From assembly GCA_028023455.1 (NCBI GenBank), contig JAQFVV010000022.1:9815100-9879099 (forward strand): a DNA stretch of 64,000 nucleotides, read 5' to 3'. The position numbers were made by a program, and so were the translations under genes. Of the stretch, positions 21,221-33,650 are shown one piece after another. The notes under the pieces are model-generated. The model saw only the letters and a program-made list of their open reading frames with translations. It was not told where the DNA came from and did not search any database. How positions within the stretch are numbered: position 1 is the stretch's first letter; each line of letters opens with the position of its first letter. This DNA is from Epiperipatus broadwayi (taxonomy: Eukaryota; Onychophora; Udeonychophora; Euonychophora; Peripatidae).

Positions 21221-22605
21221 GACTGATTTCTGTTCTGCATACCATTGCATGAATTTTTGGGAGATGTATTTATAATAAAATTATTTCAGATGTGGGTAAG
21301 ATAATTTCTTCTTCTCAACATGGTTTTAGTCCTAATAGATCAATTGATAGTAATCTACTGACAATTTATGATCATATAGTTCATGCTATTGAAGATCGTC
21401 AAAGACTAGATGTTATTTATTTTGATTTGTCAAAAGCCTTTGATAAAGTTGATCACAGTGTCTTACTTCATAAATTACATAAAATAGGTTTCTCTAATAA
21501 ACTTGTATATTGGTTTCAATCATTTCTGTGTAGTCGTACAGCATATATTAAATTCAATAATAAAGTTTCATTTAATTTTGAATGCAATTTAGGTGTTCCA
21601 CAGGGTAGTATTTTAGCACCCATGCTGTTTAATGTTTACGTTAATGATCTTAAGGATTGCTTGAGATATTCTTTTCTGTTAAGCTATGCTGATGACTGTA
21701 AGATTTTTAGAAGAATTATATCAGTGAACGATTGTGTTCTCCTTCAGAAGGATATTGATAACTTTAGTGCTTGGTGTGAGTCAAATAATATGACAGTTAA
21801 TTTTGATAAATGTTCCTTTATTTCTTATTCCAAAAAATCTGAAGTTTTACAATTTTGTTATTATATCAATTCTCATAAAATTATTTCAGTTAAATGCCAA
21901 AAAGATCTTGGAATTATGTTTTCTTGTAATGGATCTTTTATTCCTCATCTTGAAATGATTGTTGGTAAGGCTTTTAAGGTTATGGGTGCCATTCTTAGAC
22001 ATGGTTATCAGTTCAGTAATGATACTAAATGGAAATTGTTTTTTTCATTGGTTCTTCCTATTATTGAATATGGTTCAATAATTTGGAACCCTAGTTCTTT
22101 GCAAGGATGTAACTTGTTGCAGTCTATTTCAAAGAAGTTTTTCAAATATGTTTCTTGGGAGGGTAAAATGATTAATCTTTCATCTAGACGAAAGTATAGG
22201 GATTTGAAATATTTTTATAAAATTGTTAATAAACAGGTTATTTTATCAGATATAGTTTCAACTATCTCAATTAGGTCTTTGAGTTATGATACTAGGTCTA
22301 CTTGTGTATATCGGATTCAAACATGTCGTTCTAATATTCTTAAATTTTCTCCTTTATTTAGGTTACCCTCTTTATATAATCAAATTGGGAGTAACCTTAA
22401 TCTGTGTGATATTGATTATAAGAAATTTTGTAATCTTGTTAAACTGAAATGTTATGTTTGATTTTGTCTTTTAAATTTTACTTTATTATGTATACATTTA
22501 TATTTTCATTTTATGTTATATGTTTTATTTTCACTTTTATTGTATGTGCAAACTGTAATTGGCTTTATGCTGTTGTTTAGCACTTAAATAAATGAATTGA
22601 ATTGA
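21221..22605 (+). mobile_element. LINE B: 5'-truncated non-LTR retrotransposon
   Basis: The element starts mid-RT at 21221 directly after AAT repeats and ends at aaataaatgaattgaattga, which passes into the (ATT)n array. It contains one long RT frame and a short 3' UTR. The frame and sequence group it with CR1/Jockey-like LINEs and it is unrelated to LINE A. The 3' end is shared with the minus-strand fragment at 15.63-15.78 kb. Confidence 0.85.
21253..22461 (+). CDS. LINE B reverse transcriptase and C-terminal region, partial
   Basis: The frame is open from just after a TGA at about 21250 to the stop at 22459-22461. Ahead of that TGA the same frame reads LISVLHTIA, an RT block, so the protein is both 5'-truncated and interrupted. 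It holds ISSSQHGFSPNRS, VIYFDLSKAFDKVDH (first catalytic aspartate), GVPQGSILAPMLFNVYVNDL, LSYADDCKIF (catalytic YADD at about 21684-21695) and FDKCSFISY. The C-terminal part has EYGSIIWNP and SKKFFKYVSW. The catalytic residues are preserved. No natural start codon marks its beginning; this is a remnant, not a host gene. Confidence 0.85.
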   Translation: MFGRCIYNKIISDVGKIISSSQHGFSPNRSIDSNLLTIYDHIVHAIEDRQRLDVIYFDLSKAFDKVDHSVLLHKLHKIGFSNKLVYWFQSFLCSRTAYIKFNNKVSFNFECNLGVPQGSILAPMLFNVYVNDLKDCLRYSFLLSYADDCKIFRRIISVNDCVLLQKDIDNFSAWCESNNMTVNFDKCSFISYSKKSEVLQFCYYINSHKIISVKCQKDLGIMFSCNGSFIPHLEMIVGKAFKVMGAILRHGYQFSNDTKWKLFFSLVLPIIEYGSIIWNPSSLQGCNLLQSISKKFFKYVSWEGKMINLSSRRKYRDLKYFYKIVNKQVILSDIVSTISIRSLSYDTRSTCVYRIQTCRSNILKFSPLFRLPSLYNQIGSNLNLCDIDYKKFCNLVKLKCYV

Positions 22606-23672
<1,067 letters not shown>

Positions 23673-23766
23673 ATGTCATAGCATCGGCCAGGACGTTAAC
23701 CTGCAACCCAGGCAACTGCCTGCAAGTGCAAGCCAGTCGCGCTGACCTCTCGACCACCAATGCAAG
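23673..23766 (-). mobile_element. tRNA-Val-like SINE, diverged copy
   Basis: Minus-strand copy: gcattggtggtcgagaggtc (acceptor, A-box region), an anticodon-arm remnant, and gcatcgg closing the acceptor stem (plus 23680-23687), followed by atgacattt and an A-rich tail (T-run on plus). More diverged than the copies at 25.9, 27.3 and 33.7 kb. Confidence 0.75.
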
Positions 23767-23948
23767 ACTATTTTTAAGATTATTTTTAATATTGATTTCT
23801 TGCTCAAATTTATATATTTTTTTATTGTTATAAATTTAAATTGTGCTTCATTTACTATTGTTATAAATTTTATACTTTTTCGTGTCAAAGTTGTATATAA
23901 TTCTGCTCCATAATTTATACTTTTAGTTGTGTGAAACTTGTATTTTTA

Positions 23949-24210
23949 GTCCTGCAACATGGAGCATGTATTAACCATGCTACACCTTTTCACATACATA
24001 TTCAACCTGCTGTAACTTTGTGAATCTTATGAAAATATCATGTACATGATCTGTGTACACATTAGTTTTTGCAAATACTGCAAAAAATATTGTGTACAAA
24101 ACCTTGGACACATTATTTTGGTCAGATTATGAGATTACAAAGCTTATCAGTGGATTAATACAAATGTGAAAAGGTGTAGCAGGTCTAATACCTGCTCTGT
24201 GTTGCAGGAC
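23949..24210. mobile_element. 262-bp MITE with about 48-bp terminal inverted repeats
   Basis: The ends GTCCTGCAACA... are perfect-to-near-perfect inverted copies for about 48 bp through acaccttttcacat, flanked by TA on both sides (23947-23948 and 24211-24212). Within each arm a smaller hairpin is visible (gcaggt...acctgc). There is no coding sequence. TA flanks suggest Tc1/mariner-type mobilisation. Confidence 0.8.
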
Positions 24211-24212
24211 TA

Positions 24213-25914
24213 ATACTCAGGTACCACTTATATTAATTTTCTTAATAGATATATTTTATATTTATTTTAAAATTAATATTTATTATTATTAATTAAGTCA
24301 CCTCTTTTTTTTTATTAAGAATAAACCAATACAATATACACCTTTATTAATCTATGGTTACCCTTTTTTAATTTATACACATGCAAACCAATTGTATACA
24401 CACCTCACCCATATATATGTGTGTGCAAAATGTATTAAATGGCTTATATTCTCATATCAAGTTTTAAATGTGAATAAATATTTATTAAAATAAATATATA
24501 TTAGATATTATTCTAAACTATTATATATAAAATAATGATTTACAGTATGTTAATGAAATAAGAGCTTGAATTAAGTATTATCCTTTATAATTACCATGAT
24601 TTCTTCTATTAAACTTTTTTTTTTCAAATGCAGACTACTAACTTACAATATATATGCATGTAATGTTAGTTAATGCACAGAAATTAATTGTAATCAATAA
24701 AAAAAAGGTTTATTTTCTTTGGAAGTTGATGAAAAATTTGAATACAAAGCAGAAATGAATCTTGGGTTTTAACACTATCTATAAAGTAAAGCATTATCTG
24801 AGATTTAGGATTATTTCAGATTTGTGAATATTTGGGTATCAAGGGACAGATCTTTTATTTTCTCATTGTAACCAAACTCTGCTAAGTTAGTAATGTTAAT
24901 TTTATTAATTTATTGGTGTTTATAATTTATTTATTTATTTTTAAATTTTATTTGTAAATGTGTATTATTATAAAAAGTTAAAGATGACCTTTGACATTTT
25001 ATTTGGATAATAAATGTTTTTGAGATAATAAACATTTGAATTAATAATAATAATTGAATGATTTATTGATTGGGAGTACATAAGTTTGAATATTGAAAGA
25101 GACAAACCTGAAGTGAGATTCATGGTTTTGCTCTCAAGAATCTGCAACTTTTGCCATGCAGTTAAATTTTATCTGTAGGAAAAATTTTAAATTTTAATAC
25201 AATCTCTTATACCTTGGACTATGTGCTTGTTTATGGTGGAATTAGCATTGTATAAAAGTTTGAATTGGTTATTTTATGTTACAGTAGCTATTAGCATTAT
25301 TCAAAATATGCTAAACTTTAATATTTGCATTATTAAGGTGTTATAGAAAATGCATTTAAGTATGCCTTCCATTTTTGATTACAACAATCTCAAGTGTATA
25401 TATAATTTGATATTTGCAATAAGTATTAATTGGAGTAAGATGTTTACAATGGATCTATCACTGTGAATACCTTTCATAAATTGTTATTAACATAACGTGA
25501 TTTGTTTAAACAAAATTTAAATTGTAAAGTGTAAAAACACCTTTTACGTTTTAAAATTATTATATATTACATATAGCTATTATACAAACATCTCCAACTA
25601 TCATATTAAAGTAGAAAAAACAGTTGGTTTAAACCTTAATAGGTTTAAAGAGGCTGCTATTTACTTTATGCTAAGATGACAATTGATATTGTTCATAATA
25701 TATTAAACTTTAAAATTTGCACTATAGGTAGTGGTCAATATGCTGCTCTCAGTAATATATATATGTGTGTATAATAAATATCATATAATATGTTTAAAAA
25801 GATAAAAATATTAGACAGTAAATTCATAAAACATGTAAAAGTACTTTTGATTAGAAGACTACAATCATTGATAAACTTAATATAACTAAATCGAAAATCA
25901 TGTGACACCCTATG
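24213..25914. other. Unassigned AT-rich DNA, 1.7 kb
   Basis: No reading frame of note and no recognised repeat. Confidence 0.5.
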
Positions 25915-26044
25915 TTCAATATAAGTTTTTTCTCATGTGTCATAGCATTGGCCGGGAAGCGAACCTGCTAACCCGGGACAACTGCTTGTAAGGCAGCCAT
26001 GCTGACCTCTCAACCACCAACGCTTGACATGTTCGATATAAGTT
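25915..26044 (-). mobile_element. tRNA-Val-derived SINE with 13-bp target duplication
   Basis: The element (25928-26031) is flanked by TTCAATATAAGTT and TTCGATATAAGTT (one mismatch). On the minus strand it starts as a tRNA: an acceptor strand, a GGTGGTTGAGAGG A-box region, an anticodon stem-loop with loop CTTACAA (anticodon TAC, valine), a GGTTCGCTTCC B-box and a closing CCAATGCT. Then come tatgacacatgag and an A-run. The whole unit is only about 100 bp: tRNA head, about 15 bp, A-tail. It carries a 7-8 bp insertion (ggttagca) ahead of the B-box. Confidence 0.85.
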
Positions 26045-26284
26045 GATATTCACCTCTTGCTAGTTTGATATATTAAATTTCCTTTTAATATGTATTGCTT
26101 CCTTTATCTAATTTTACTATAACATAAAAGAAATAATGAGTTTAATAGAAATTTTATTCTGTTAATCCATGCAAGACAGAACTTGCACAATAACTTTAAG
26201 GGTTAAGAGAATAATCAAGAGATCTTCTTTAAGTTATTAGCAAATCCCTTTTTGAAACTTTACCTATTAGATAAATTTTTATCT

Positions 26285-26610
26285 ATAATATTTAAAGGGG
26301 ATTTTAACTCAGACTTTCAAACTTTCCTCAGCCATCTGCTCCATTTTATACTACCAATACAGATGACCACACATATGTGAAAAAAGATAAATGATCTCCA
26401 ATATGCATATTTTGTGGTGAACCAGCACTCATCAGTTGATCCAGATTGTCATCTCCCATACATATATATATATAATCATGCTAAGTTTTATATTAAGATA
26501 GAAAATCTTCAAACTTTAATGGACAATCTTCTCCACTCTCCACCTCTTCAACCATCCATACAATTGAAAATCTAATGATGGAATGCTCAAACCCTTTTAA
26601 TTACATCTAA
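26285..26610 (-). mobile_element. FB-A family, one arm (minus orientation)
   Basis: Opens with aggggattttaactcagact (inverse of the gagttcaaatcccc end), then gataaatgatctccaatatg, gaaccagcactcatcagttg, atccagattgtcatctc, attaagatagaaaatcttca and aatggacaatcttctccact. Matches the left arm of the 60.26-60.77 kb foldback. The opposite arm is missing. Confidence 0.75.
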
Positions 26611-27025
26611 ACGTTCAGCATTTACAATATACTAGTATTAATTTATATCTGTAATACTTGCACATTTTTAATTTTTTGTTTTGGCAACCTTCATTAAACT
26701 ACTATCATGTTGTTGTTGTTTTTTTATATGTATATATCCAAATAGTTTAGAAAGCTAAACACAAATTAGTAGAAAAATTATTCATAGCAATAGTGTACCC
26801 TTAATTCAAAATTTCTGGTTCTAATACTTTTTAGATTTTTACAATAAATCTCCACCTGTCCTCATATAATAAACCCAAACTCTACTGAAAAGTTAGATAA
26901 ATATTAATTTTACTAATTATAAGTTTGCATGTGTATGTATTAGAATATTTTTATAAGATACATTACTTCAGAAATATTTCTAAATTCACCACTTCCTTTA
27001 TTTTCCTGCAATATCTTATATTAAT
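26611..27025. other. Unassigned AT-rich DNA
   Basis: No recognised feature. Confidence 0.5.
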
Positions 27026-27258
27026 GCAATTTATCCACTACTGTTAACACTTTTTAGCAAAATGCTTTTATTGTACTTATATGCATACACAATCTTATAT
27101 TTTGACTGTCCTACAGTCTTCCTCAGAGCTACTTTATTTTAATTTTTTAAAGTGGCTCTGAAGAAGACTGCATGACAGTCGAAACATAAGATTGTGTATG
27201 CATATAAGTACAATAAAAGATTTTTGCTAGAAAATGTTAAAAATAGTGGATAAATTGC
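27026..27258. mobile_element. About 230-bp palindromic foldback element
   Basis: Arms of about 107 bp (27026-27132 and 27150-27258) read gcaatttatccacta, tagcaaaa, cttttattgtacttatatgc, atacacaatcttat, gactgtc, cagagc inward from each end, with a centre of about 15 A/T bases. It is almost a perfect hairpin, non-coding. The right end is interrupted by the SINE at 27264. Confidence 0.85.
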
Positions 27259-27396
27259 AAGATGTTAGCCAAGAGGTTAGCGCAGCAGCCTTGCAAGCAA
27301 GCAGTTAGTTGCAGGCAGTTGGTTGCAGACAGTTGTTGCGGGTTCGGGTTCACCTCCCGGCCAATGCTATGACATATGAAAAAAAAATTGCAAGAT
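27252..27396 (+). mobile_element. tRNA-derived SINE inserted at the edge of the palindrome, with 12-bp target duplication
   Basis: The target duplication AAATTGCAAGAT occurs at 27252-27263 and 27385-27396. Between them lies a plus-strand SINE with ttagccaagaggttagcgca (A-box region), a gcagccttgcaagca anticodon arm, a partly triplicated linker (ttgcaggcagttggttgcag), gggttcgggttcacctcccg (B-box) and ccaatgctatgacatatgaa with an A-tail. The anticodon loop differs from the TAC copies. The insertion lies in the palindrome's right terminus, so it is younger. Confidence 0.85.
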
Positions 27397-27914
27397 AGAT
27401 TACTATTATATAGGAGTGCACTGTTGGCATGCTCCATAGCAACTGGCAATGGAGGTTAATCTCAAAACACATATGTTTTACAGAGTGATTCATCATATGG
27501 CAGTGCAAAGAAGATGTATTAACTATGAAGATTGGCACTGATATTTTTTTCAGATTTCTTTAGATATAAATATTTTTGTATACTATATACATTTATTAAC
27601 AACAATATGCCACTTTTAAATACAAAATATATTTATATCAGCATATAATTTTTTATAAAATGCAATTTTGTCTAGATAATAGAAGTTTTGAATTAAAAGT
27701 ATTCAGATTTATGGAGTTTATCTAAACTGATCCTAAAAAAATAGAGAGAAGAATTAACAATTAGTAAGCAGATAATATTAATTCTGATGTTTAAGTAACC
27801 ATTAAAGAAAAATATGCAAATCCCAAAGATTTTAATTTACTGGGGGGAAAAAAAGATTTTCCAATATGATTAAAAATAAGCTAATATCAAACTAATTCAA
27901 GTATAATTATCTAT

Positions 27915-28315
27915 AAACATACTAAACTCTCCATACAGCAGTGCCACTAAAGTGTAAGTCCCAGTAATCAATGGATGCAAGAAGGTTTATGCAAAAAATT
28001 CCTATCTAATGTATATTCAGCCAGTATCCCCATACTAGTTTCTAGTTTGTGGCTTTCAGCAGTGAGAACCCTTAGATTTGAGAGCACTGCATCTAGATCT
28101 TAAGATCTAATGCAATCCTTCAGCAGCCATCTTTTATCTATTTAGTTAACTATAAAGCTAGGAGCTCAAGATGAAAACACAGTAATGTTCTCAATCCAAG
28201 CTCATTTGTTTGCTGGTCATAAACCTTCTTGTATACACTGATTACTGTGGCTTGCACTTAGTGACACTTTCTGTATTAGAGAATTTGCTACTGTTACTAA
28301 AAGCCTGTGTAAGTA
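27915..28315. mobile_element. FB-C repeat, copy 1 (palindromic arrangement), interrupted
   Basis: The block from about 28212 back to 27915 is the inverse of 29290-29560 (agcttggattga, gctgctgaagg, ttgcattagat, gcatccattg, attactgg, gtatggaga). The block 28215-28315 repeats the last part in direct orientation (aaaccttcttg, ttactgtgg, gagaatttgctactgttact, agcctgtgtaag). It therefore folds back on itself. Its right end continues at 29158 after a TA-element insertion. Confidence 0.7.
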
Positions 28316-29155
28316 CACCTGGATCTCATTTTATGTGGATTATTTTAATGCGATTTTGAAGTTATGTGATTTATGTTTCTTCTTAATATCTTTTATATTT
28401 TACTATATTTATTAGATATCAAGAAATTTAAATTATTAATAACTTATTTTGACTTGAAATACTTTTTTTTTCAAAAATATAATGTTATATTAGCAGTTAA
28501 CGTGAATATGGCCAGAAGCTGTATTTAGAATATTAGGTTCTATGTAAATAACCTACTTATACTAATGAGTAAATAATAATAATAGATTTATATTTACATA
28601 TAAAAATATCACAATAAATATTCAAAAATTTTAAACTTTTAAAATGTATTTTGTTAATTATAACAGAAATAAATAATTTTTTAGATTTTTAAAATAAATA
28701 ATAATGAAGATTTTATTGATTTTATAAACTGAAAATAATCTTTTTAATGATAATCTATAATCTTTTTGTTTTGATTACGATCTCATTTTTTTAATATAGA
28801 AACAAAAAACTATTAACACAGCTCAAGACTGAAAGTGGCGCTAGATGTATGTCACATGACGAATCTGATTTCTTAACATTTCACAAATGAATTCATATTG
28901 TAAAAAAATGTAAAATTAAATACTGTAGTTAATAAAAAAGTTTGTCTTGTATTTTTTTTTTCAAATATTTGAAATTTTTTGTTAGTCATACTTTATTTCC
29001 TTATTTTTTTAATGCGAATTTTAAAGTAATTTTTCTTTCTTGCTTTGCTTTTATGCGATTTCTGAAAATTACAACCCCTGTCCCCATTTTTGTGTGATTT
29101 CTTTTGTGCACATTTTCTGAGGAACCTATCTACCGCATAAAATGAGACCCAGGTG
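28316..29155. mobile_element. TA-flanked MITE, about 840 bp
   Basis: The ends CACCTGGATCTCATTTTATG and its inverse (CATAAAATGAGACCCAGGTG) form terminal inverted repeats of about 22 bp with one mismatch, flanked by TA on each side (28314-28315, 29156-29157). The interior is AT-rich and non-coding. Removing it rejoins agcctgtgtaag-TA to taaaatgatcacatgacg, which matches the uninterrupted FB-C copy 2 near 29.57-29.62 kb. This supports insertion with TA duplication, as for Tc1/mariner elements. Confidence 0.8.
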
Positions 29156-29157
29156 TA

Positions 29158-29640
29158 TATAAAATGATCACATGACGTTTTGCTGGTTTTATACCTATTC
29201 TTCTTATGGGATAATAGTGACTGTGTATTTTGAAAAACCTAAGCCACCAAATGTATAGTTGCTGAACTGACTTCATATCTATATGATTAGACAAGAAAAT
29301 GAGCTTGGATTGAAAAGATTACTGTATTTTCAACTTGAGTTACTAGTTTTATAGTTAAATAAATAGATAAAATATAGCTGCTGAAGGGTTGCATTAGATT
29401 CTAAGATCTAGGTCCAGTGCCCTCCTCACTAATGAAAGCTTGAATTTAGTCTGGGGATATTGGATGAATAAACACTAGATGGGGATTTTATACACAAACC
29501 TTTTTGCATCCATTGGTTACTGGGGATTACACTTGATGACTTTATTGTATGGAGAATTTGCACTATTATTAACAGCCTGTCTAAGCATATGAAATTGGTG
29601 ATCATGTGATGTTTGATGATTTTATAATTATCTATCATAT
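29158..29640 (+). mobile_element. FB-C: right end of copy 1, then copy 2 in direct orientation
   Basis: 29158-29200 completes copy 1. Copy 2 (about 29290-29640) runs from gagcttggattga through tagctgctgaagggttgcat, gcatccattggttactgggg and gagaatttgcac to agcctgtctaagcatatg and gatcatgtgatg. No coding sequence or recognised family; both copies are known only from this window. Confidence 0.65.
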
Positions 29641-32470
29641 TAAATTAGTAAGAGAAGATAAAAGTGGAAGAGATCATTAAAGTGTTTAATGATAATAAAG
29701 ACTACTTCTCCCAAGAATTCCAAGATCAGTTTATCACAAAATACTTTTGAAGTAAATCTCTTATTATTTATTAATTATCCCAGTAAGATATATCTTTAGA
29801 ATAATAACCTCATTAATATCACATACAGAATGTTGATTGCTTAAATTATGATCTTGAATTATATTTTCAAAATCTTCTTGAACATTCTTATACAAAATTT
29901 CTGGTGGCTTTACATCATATTGATAGAAGTTTATGTCTCACTTCCTTACAATAACTGTTAATATATAATTTGGATATAAGCATTGGTACACACACTGTTC
30001 AAATGCTCTTAATTGTAACTTCAGGCTAAGAAATGTAACAGCAAGTATCTATCCTTATGGAATAACAGAGTTTGTCAAGAAAAGGTCACTGAAACTACAA
30101 ATATTTACTTTAAAGTCTAGTGTCTGTACACACTGCCATGTTTTTTATGTGCTGTTTTTCCAATCGTAGCAATTCTGGTTGAAAACTCATGTTTATATTA
30201 ATCAGTGTTTATTGACAAATGGCAAGATATATAACAATATTCATCAAAGTCATGTTTTGTAGCAAATTGAAACTGAAGTATATTATAAAGAGTTAAAAGC
30301 AAATTATGAGTTCAGTCCCTTTCTTTCATTAACAGTAATTGTTTTTTCATATTGTAATCCCTTTTTTTTACAGTTAGTGTATTGATAGTTCTCAGCCCAT
30401 TCACTATTCTTGGATTTCTGCTTTTCAATTACAAATATTAGACATCCACTTATTGACAAATATTGAATGGCCAGCTACATTATTTATGATACAATTATTT
30501 AAAACACTTCCACATTAATTTGGAAATTTCTCTGTCATTTGAAACAAATCTCTACCTACAATTCAACACCAATCTTAACTGACAGCAGCGATTACACTAT
30601 CCACCACCACACCAACGTTATTTATGTTATAGATTACATGGCTCTTTACTGGAGATAACATACATCTATATATATAGTTCTATAATTATTTGAAGTAGAT
30701 TTGCCCAACTTACTCATGCGTTTTCATGAAAAAAAGAATATAAAATATACTAAATTATATTTTTATTTTAAAAAATTTTGTTACTGTTGATGGTAGTTTT
30801 TGTATAAATAAGTCAAATGTCTGAATTGATTCTTTTTTTTTTCATTTCGTTCTTTTATTCTCTACCACTTCGTATAAATATTATATATAATTGAAAATAA
30901 CTGTATTGTGTAGATGTTTGTACAATTAAATGATACATTATTGTAAAAAATTAACAATTTTATATATTGTATATAAATAATAGCAGTTCACCTTTGACTT
31001 AAATGATAGGTCTTTCTATTTAAAATCTCTATTAATTCAGAAATGTCTTTTGTGTGGATAGAAAACAACATTGATGTCTTTTTTTTTTTCATATTAACTC
31101 TAGTCTCAGAGTGTTTAGTAATTGATATGTAGTTTCCTATTACTTTTTTTTTGTATTATTGTTGTTATTATAAGAAGCAATAAATAAAGAGACTGAAAAG
31201 ATAAACTTGTTTGGCTACTTTCAAAACTTTTATGTCTCCCCTCTCTGTCTCTTTCCTTTTCTTTGTGATGCGATGTATGCATATGTACTAGACATGTATG
31301 TGTGTGTAGTTTTAAAATGAAAGTGAATCTTGGGCGCTGCGTCTGTAAGCACGTGTCACCTTACTTACCAATGTTAAATGAAGGCTTCATTATAATTAAT
31401 TATACTTTTTTTGGGGATGAAAGCTGACTTAGCTTTGTTTCACCCGAATTTGAACCTCATACCATGGCAGGAGCTATTTGCAAAGTTTTATGTTCCAGCT
31501 TTCTCACTTTTGATTGTATGTACATATTATGCTTTTATAATTTTTTTCATTGTCTCTCCTTTATGCACATATGTATGTGCGTGCGCATAATAATAATATA
31601 TCTACTTTAGATTATGTGAACAATAAATTATACTTGACCTTTTATTTTTAATTAGTAGAAAGTTATAAAATTATGAGGTTAAAGCTTTTGCAGGGCTGTA
31701 AGCCTCACATTGACCGTTAATTAAGTTCAAAGTCCAAGGTTGGCTTGTATCATTAAAAGTGCAGTTTGAGCCAAGAATTTATTATTAATGTTGAAGTTCA
31801 ATTTGTGAATGAAAAGCTTTATAGCAATCCATCTTCAAATCTCTCCCCAGTTGAAAAAATATTTCATTAATCAAGCAGTCCACGTGACTGGGGAAGAGAA
31901 CGCTCTTTGTCCAGTCACAACTGACCTTTTTTCCCATAGACTGACCCTTTCAATTTTGCAAGGAGTCACTCCACTAGAGCAATCACTCAAGTTGTGCTTT
32001 TATGTCTGACATTCAGTAGCTGTTACTCTTTGGGAAGGAGGCTAAGAGGGGCAGGGGACCGTGGAATATAGATAATGCTGCTACTAAGCTTTGATGGACC
32101 TTGGTCTGTATGTGGTCACAATATTTAAAATTCTCTTCTTTCATCTAAAAATATTGATTTTCAAAAATCAATAGCTAACATTGATTTTCTGATTTTGGTC
32201 AGATCTAATCTAACTTTTTTGAATGATTGATACATATAGATAATGAAATTAGATTTAGAATTGCAATATTGACCTAGTGCCTTGAATCGTCTAAATGGAA
32301 CTGCCTGATAGGGCGAAGATATGTTGTGTTAACAATGTAAATTGTTTCTTTCACTTAAATAAATCATATTTGCAATGGGATTAAAATAAGGGTAAATATT
32401 TATTGCTGTCTAATATTTACTAGTTTTAAAAAGTTAATACTACCACAAAATATATATAATATGAAGAAAC
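29641..32470. other. Unassigned DNA, 2.8 kb
   Basis: No domain-bearing frame; the 66-codon frame at 31.8-32.0 kb has no recognisable features. Slightly less AT-biased around 31.2-32.1 kb. No repeat family recognised. Confidence 0.5.
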
Positions 32471-32537
32471 TTGTGGATGTAGTGGTTAGTGTATATGCTT
32501 GTAGTGCTTATGTTCTAGGTTTGAATACAGGTCCAAT
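32471..32537 (+). repeat. tRNA-like sequence (SINE head or tRNA pseudogene)
   Basis: gtggatgtagtggttagtg resembles an A-box/D-arm, followed at tRNA-like spacing by ctaggtttgaatacaggtcc, which resembles a B-box/T-arm and 3' acceptor side. It does not belong to the TAC SINE family. No target duplication seen. Confidence 0.45.
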
Positions 32538-33650
32538 TTAAATTTCTTCAAGTGCCTAGAGATTTTTAAATAACTTGTAATTTTTTTCAGAATAACTGAC
32601 TCATAGTAATGTAGATACAATCTAATTATTGATTGGTAAACTATTCTATATCTATTCTTAGCTAAAGAATAACACAAGAAAATCGTAAAACCTCTCTCCT
32701 TTCACCTTTCCTGGTAAAGTAAGGTCATCTTCTTCATATCCTTAATGTGAAGTAATGCAGGAAAGACCTTTGTCATCAATGGTTTTATCTTTATATATAT
32801 AAAGGATCTCACTGTTAATAATAGCATATTTTCCAAGGCCTATAACCAAGATGTGAATCTGGATTGGTAAACTTAAAAAGGTTCTTCAGCTTCAGTTGAT
32901 ATTTATAACCAGTTAACTATCCAGTACTTCCCGATAAAAGATTAAGAAAGAATGGCAACCCACTCAAACTCTTACAATATGGCAATGGAAAAAGTCTGGT
33001 GATTAATATGTCTTCTATACTGCTTCTTTAAAGGAGTGTTAGAGAGACTTCTGTGCTAATGCAGCTATTTAAAAACTTTTATTTATTTATAATACTAAAA
33101 AGTAGCCAAAGCAGATAAGTGTTGAATTTGGAGTAAAAACAGATCTAATTGTTTTTAGCAGTAAAAGCAATCAATGAAGTTTTGAGTATATAATTACTGT
33201 ATTTGTGGAATAAATCTGCAGTGGCAGAGCATCATGGGAATTATCTTTCATTTTTATTCATGTTAGCTAGCCTTTTTGATAAAATGGCCTGAAAAAAAAG
33301 AAGATATTTAATTACCAGTTCTTACCTGCAGAAGCATAAATATATTAGGTGAAAAATTTGATTTTGCAAAATTCATTGCTTATTAATATTATAGATTTGT
33401 GTAAACAAAAAGGGGAAAAATCTTTATATTGTTTACTTTTCATTGACATCTTATACTTACATTTCAATAGTGTGGAAATAAAAAACATTCTAATAGTTAC
33501 TAAAATTTGTTTCAACCAATCAGGTCTGAATATTGAAAATAAACTTTTATCAAAGAATCAGGCCCAAGCTTTTGGATATTATTCAAAGTTGCAATTTTTA
33601 TACACTGCAAAGGATATATTTAACTGATTTTATATATAAAAATGTGTTAC
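32538..33650. other. Unassigned DNA
   Basis: The island 32.70-33.0 kb has higher complexity (ttcccgataaaag, gaatggcaacccactcaaac) and may be an old repeat. The 92-codon frame at 33.35-33.63 kb has no domain. Confidence 0.45.

Noticed and set aside
31809-32009. 66-codon frame in a less AT-rich stretch
   Set aside because: No recognisable motif or splice/promoter context.
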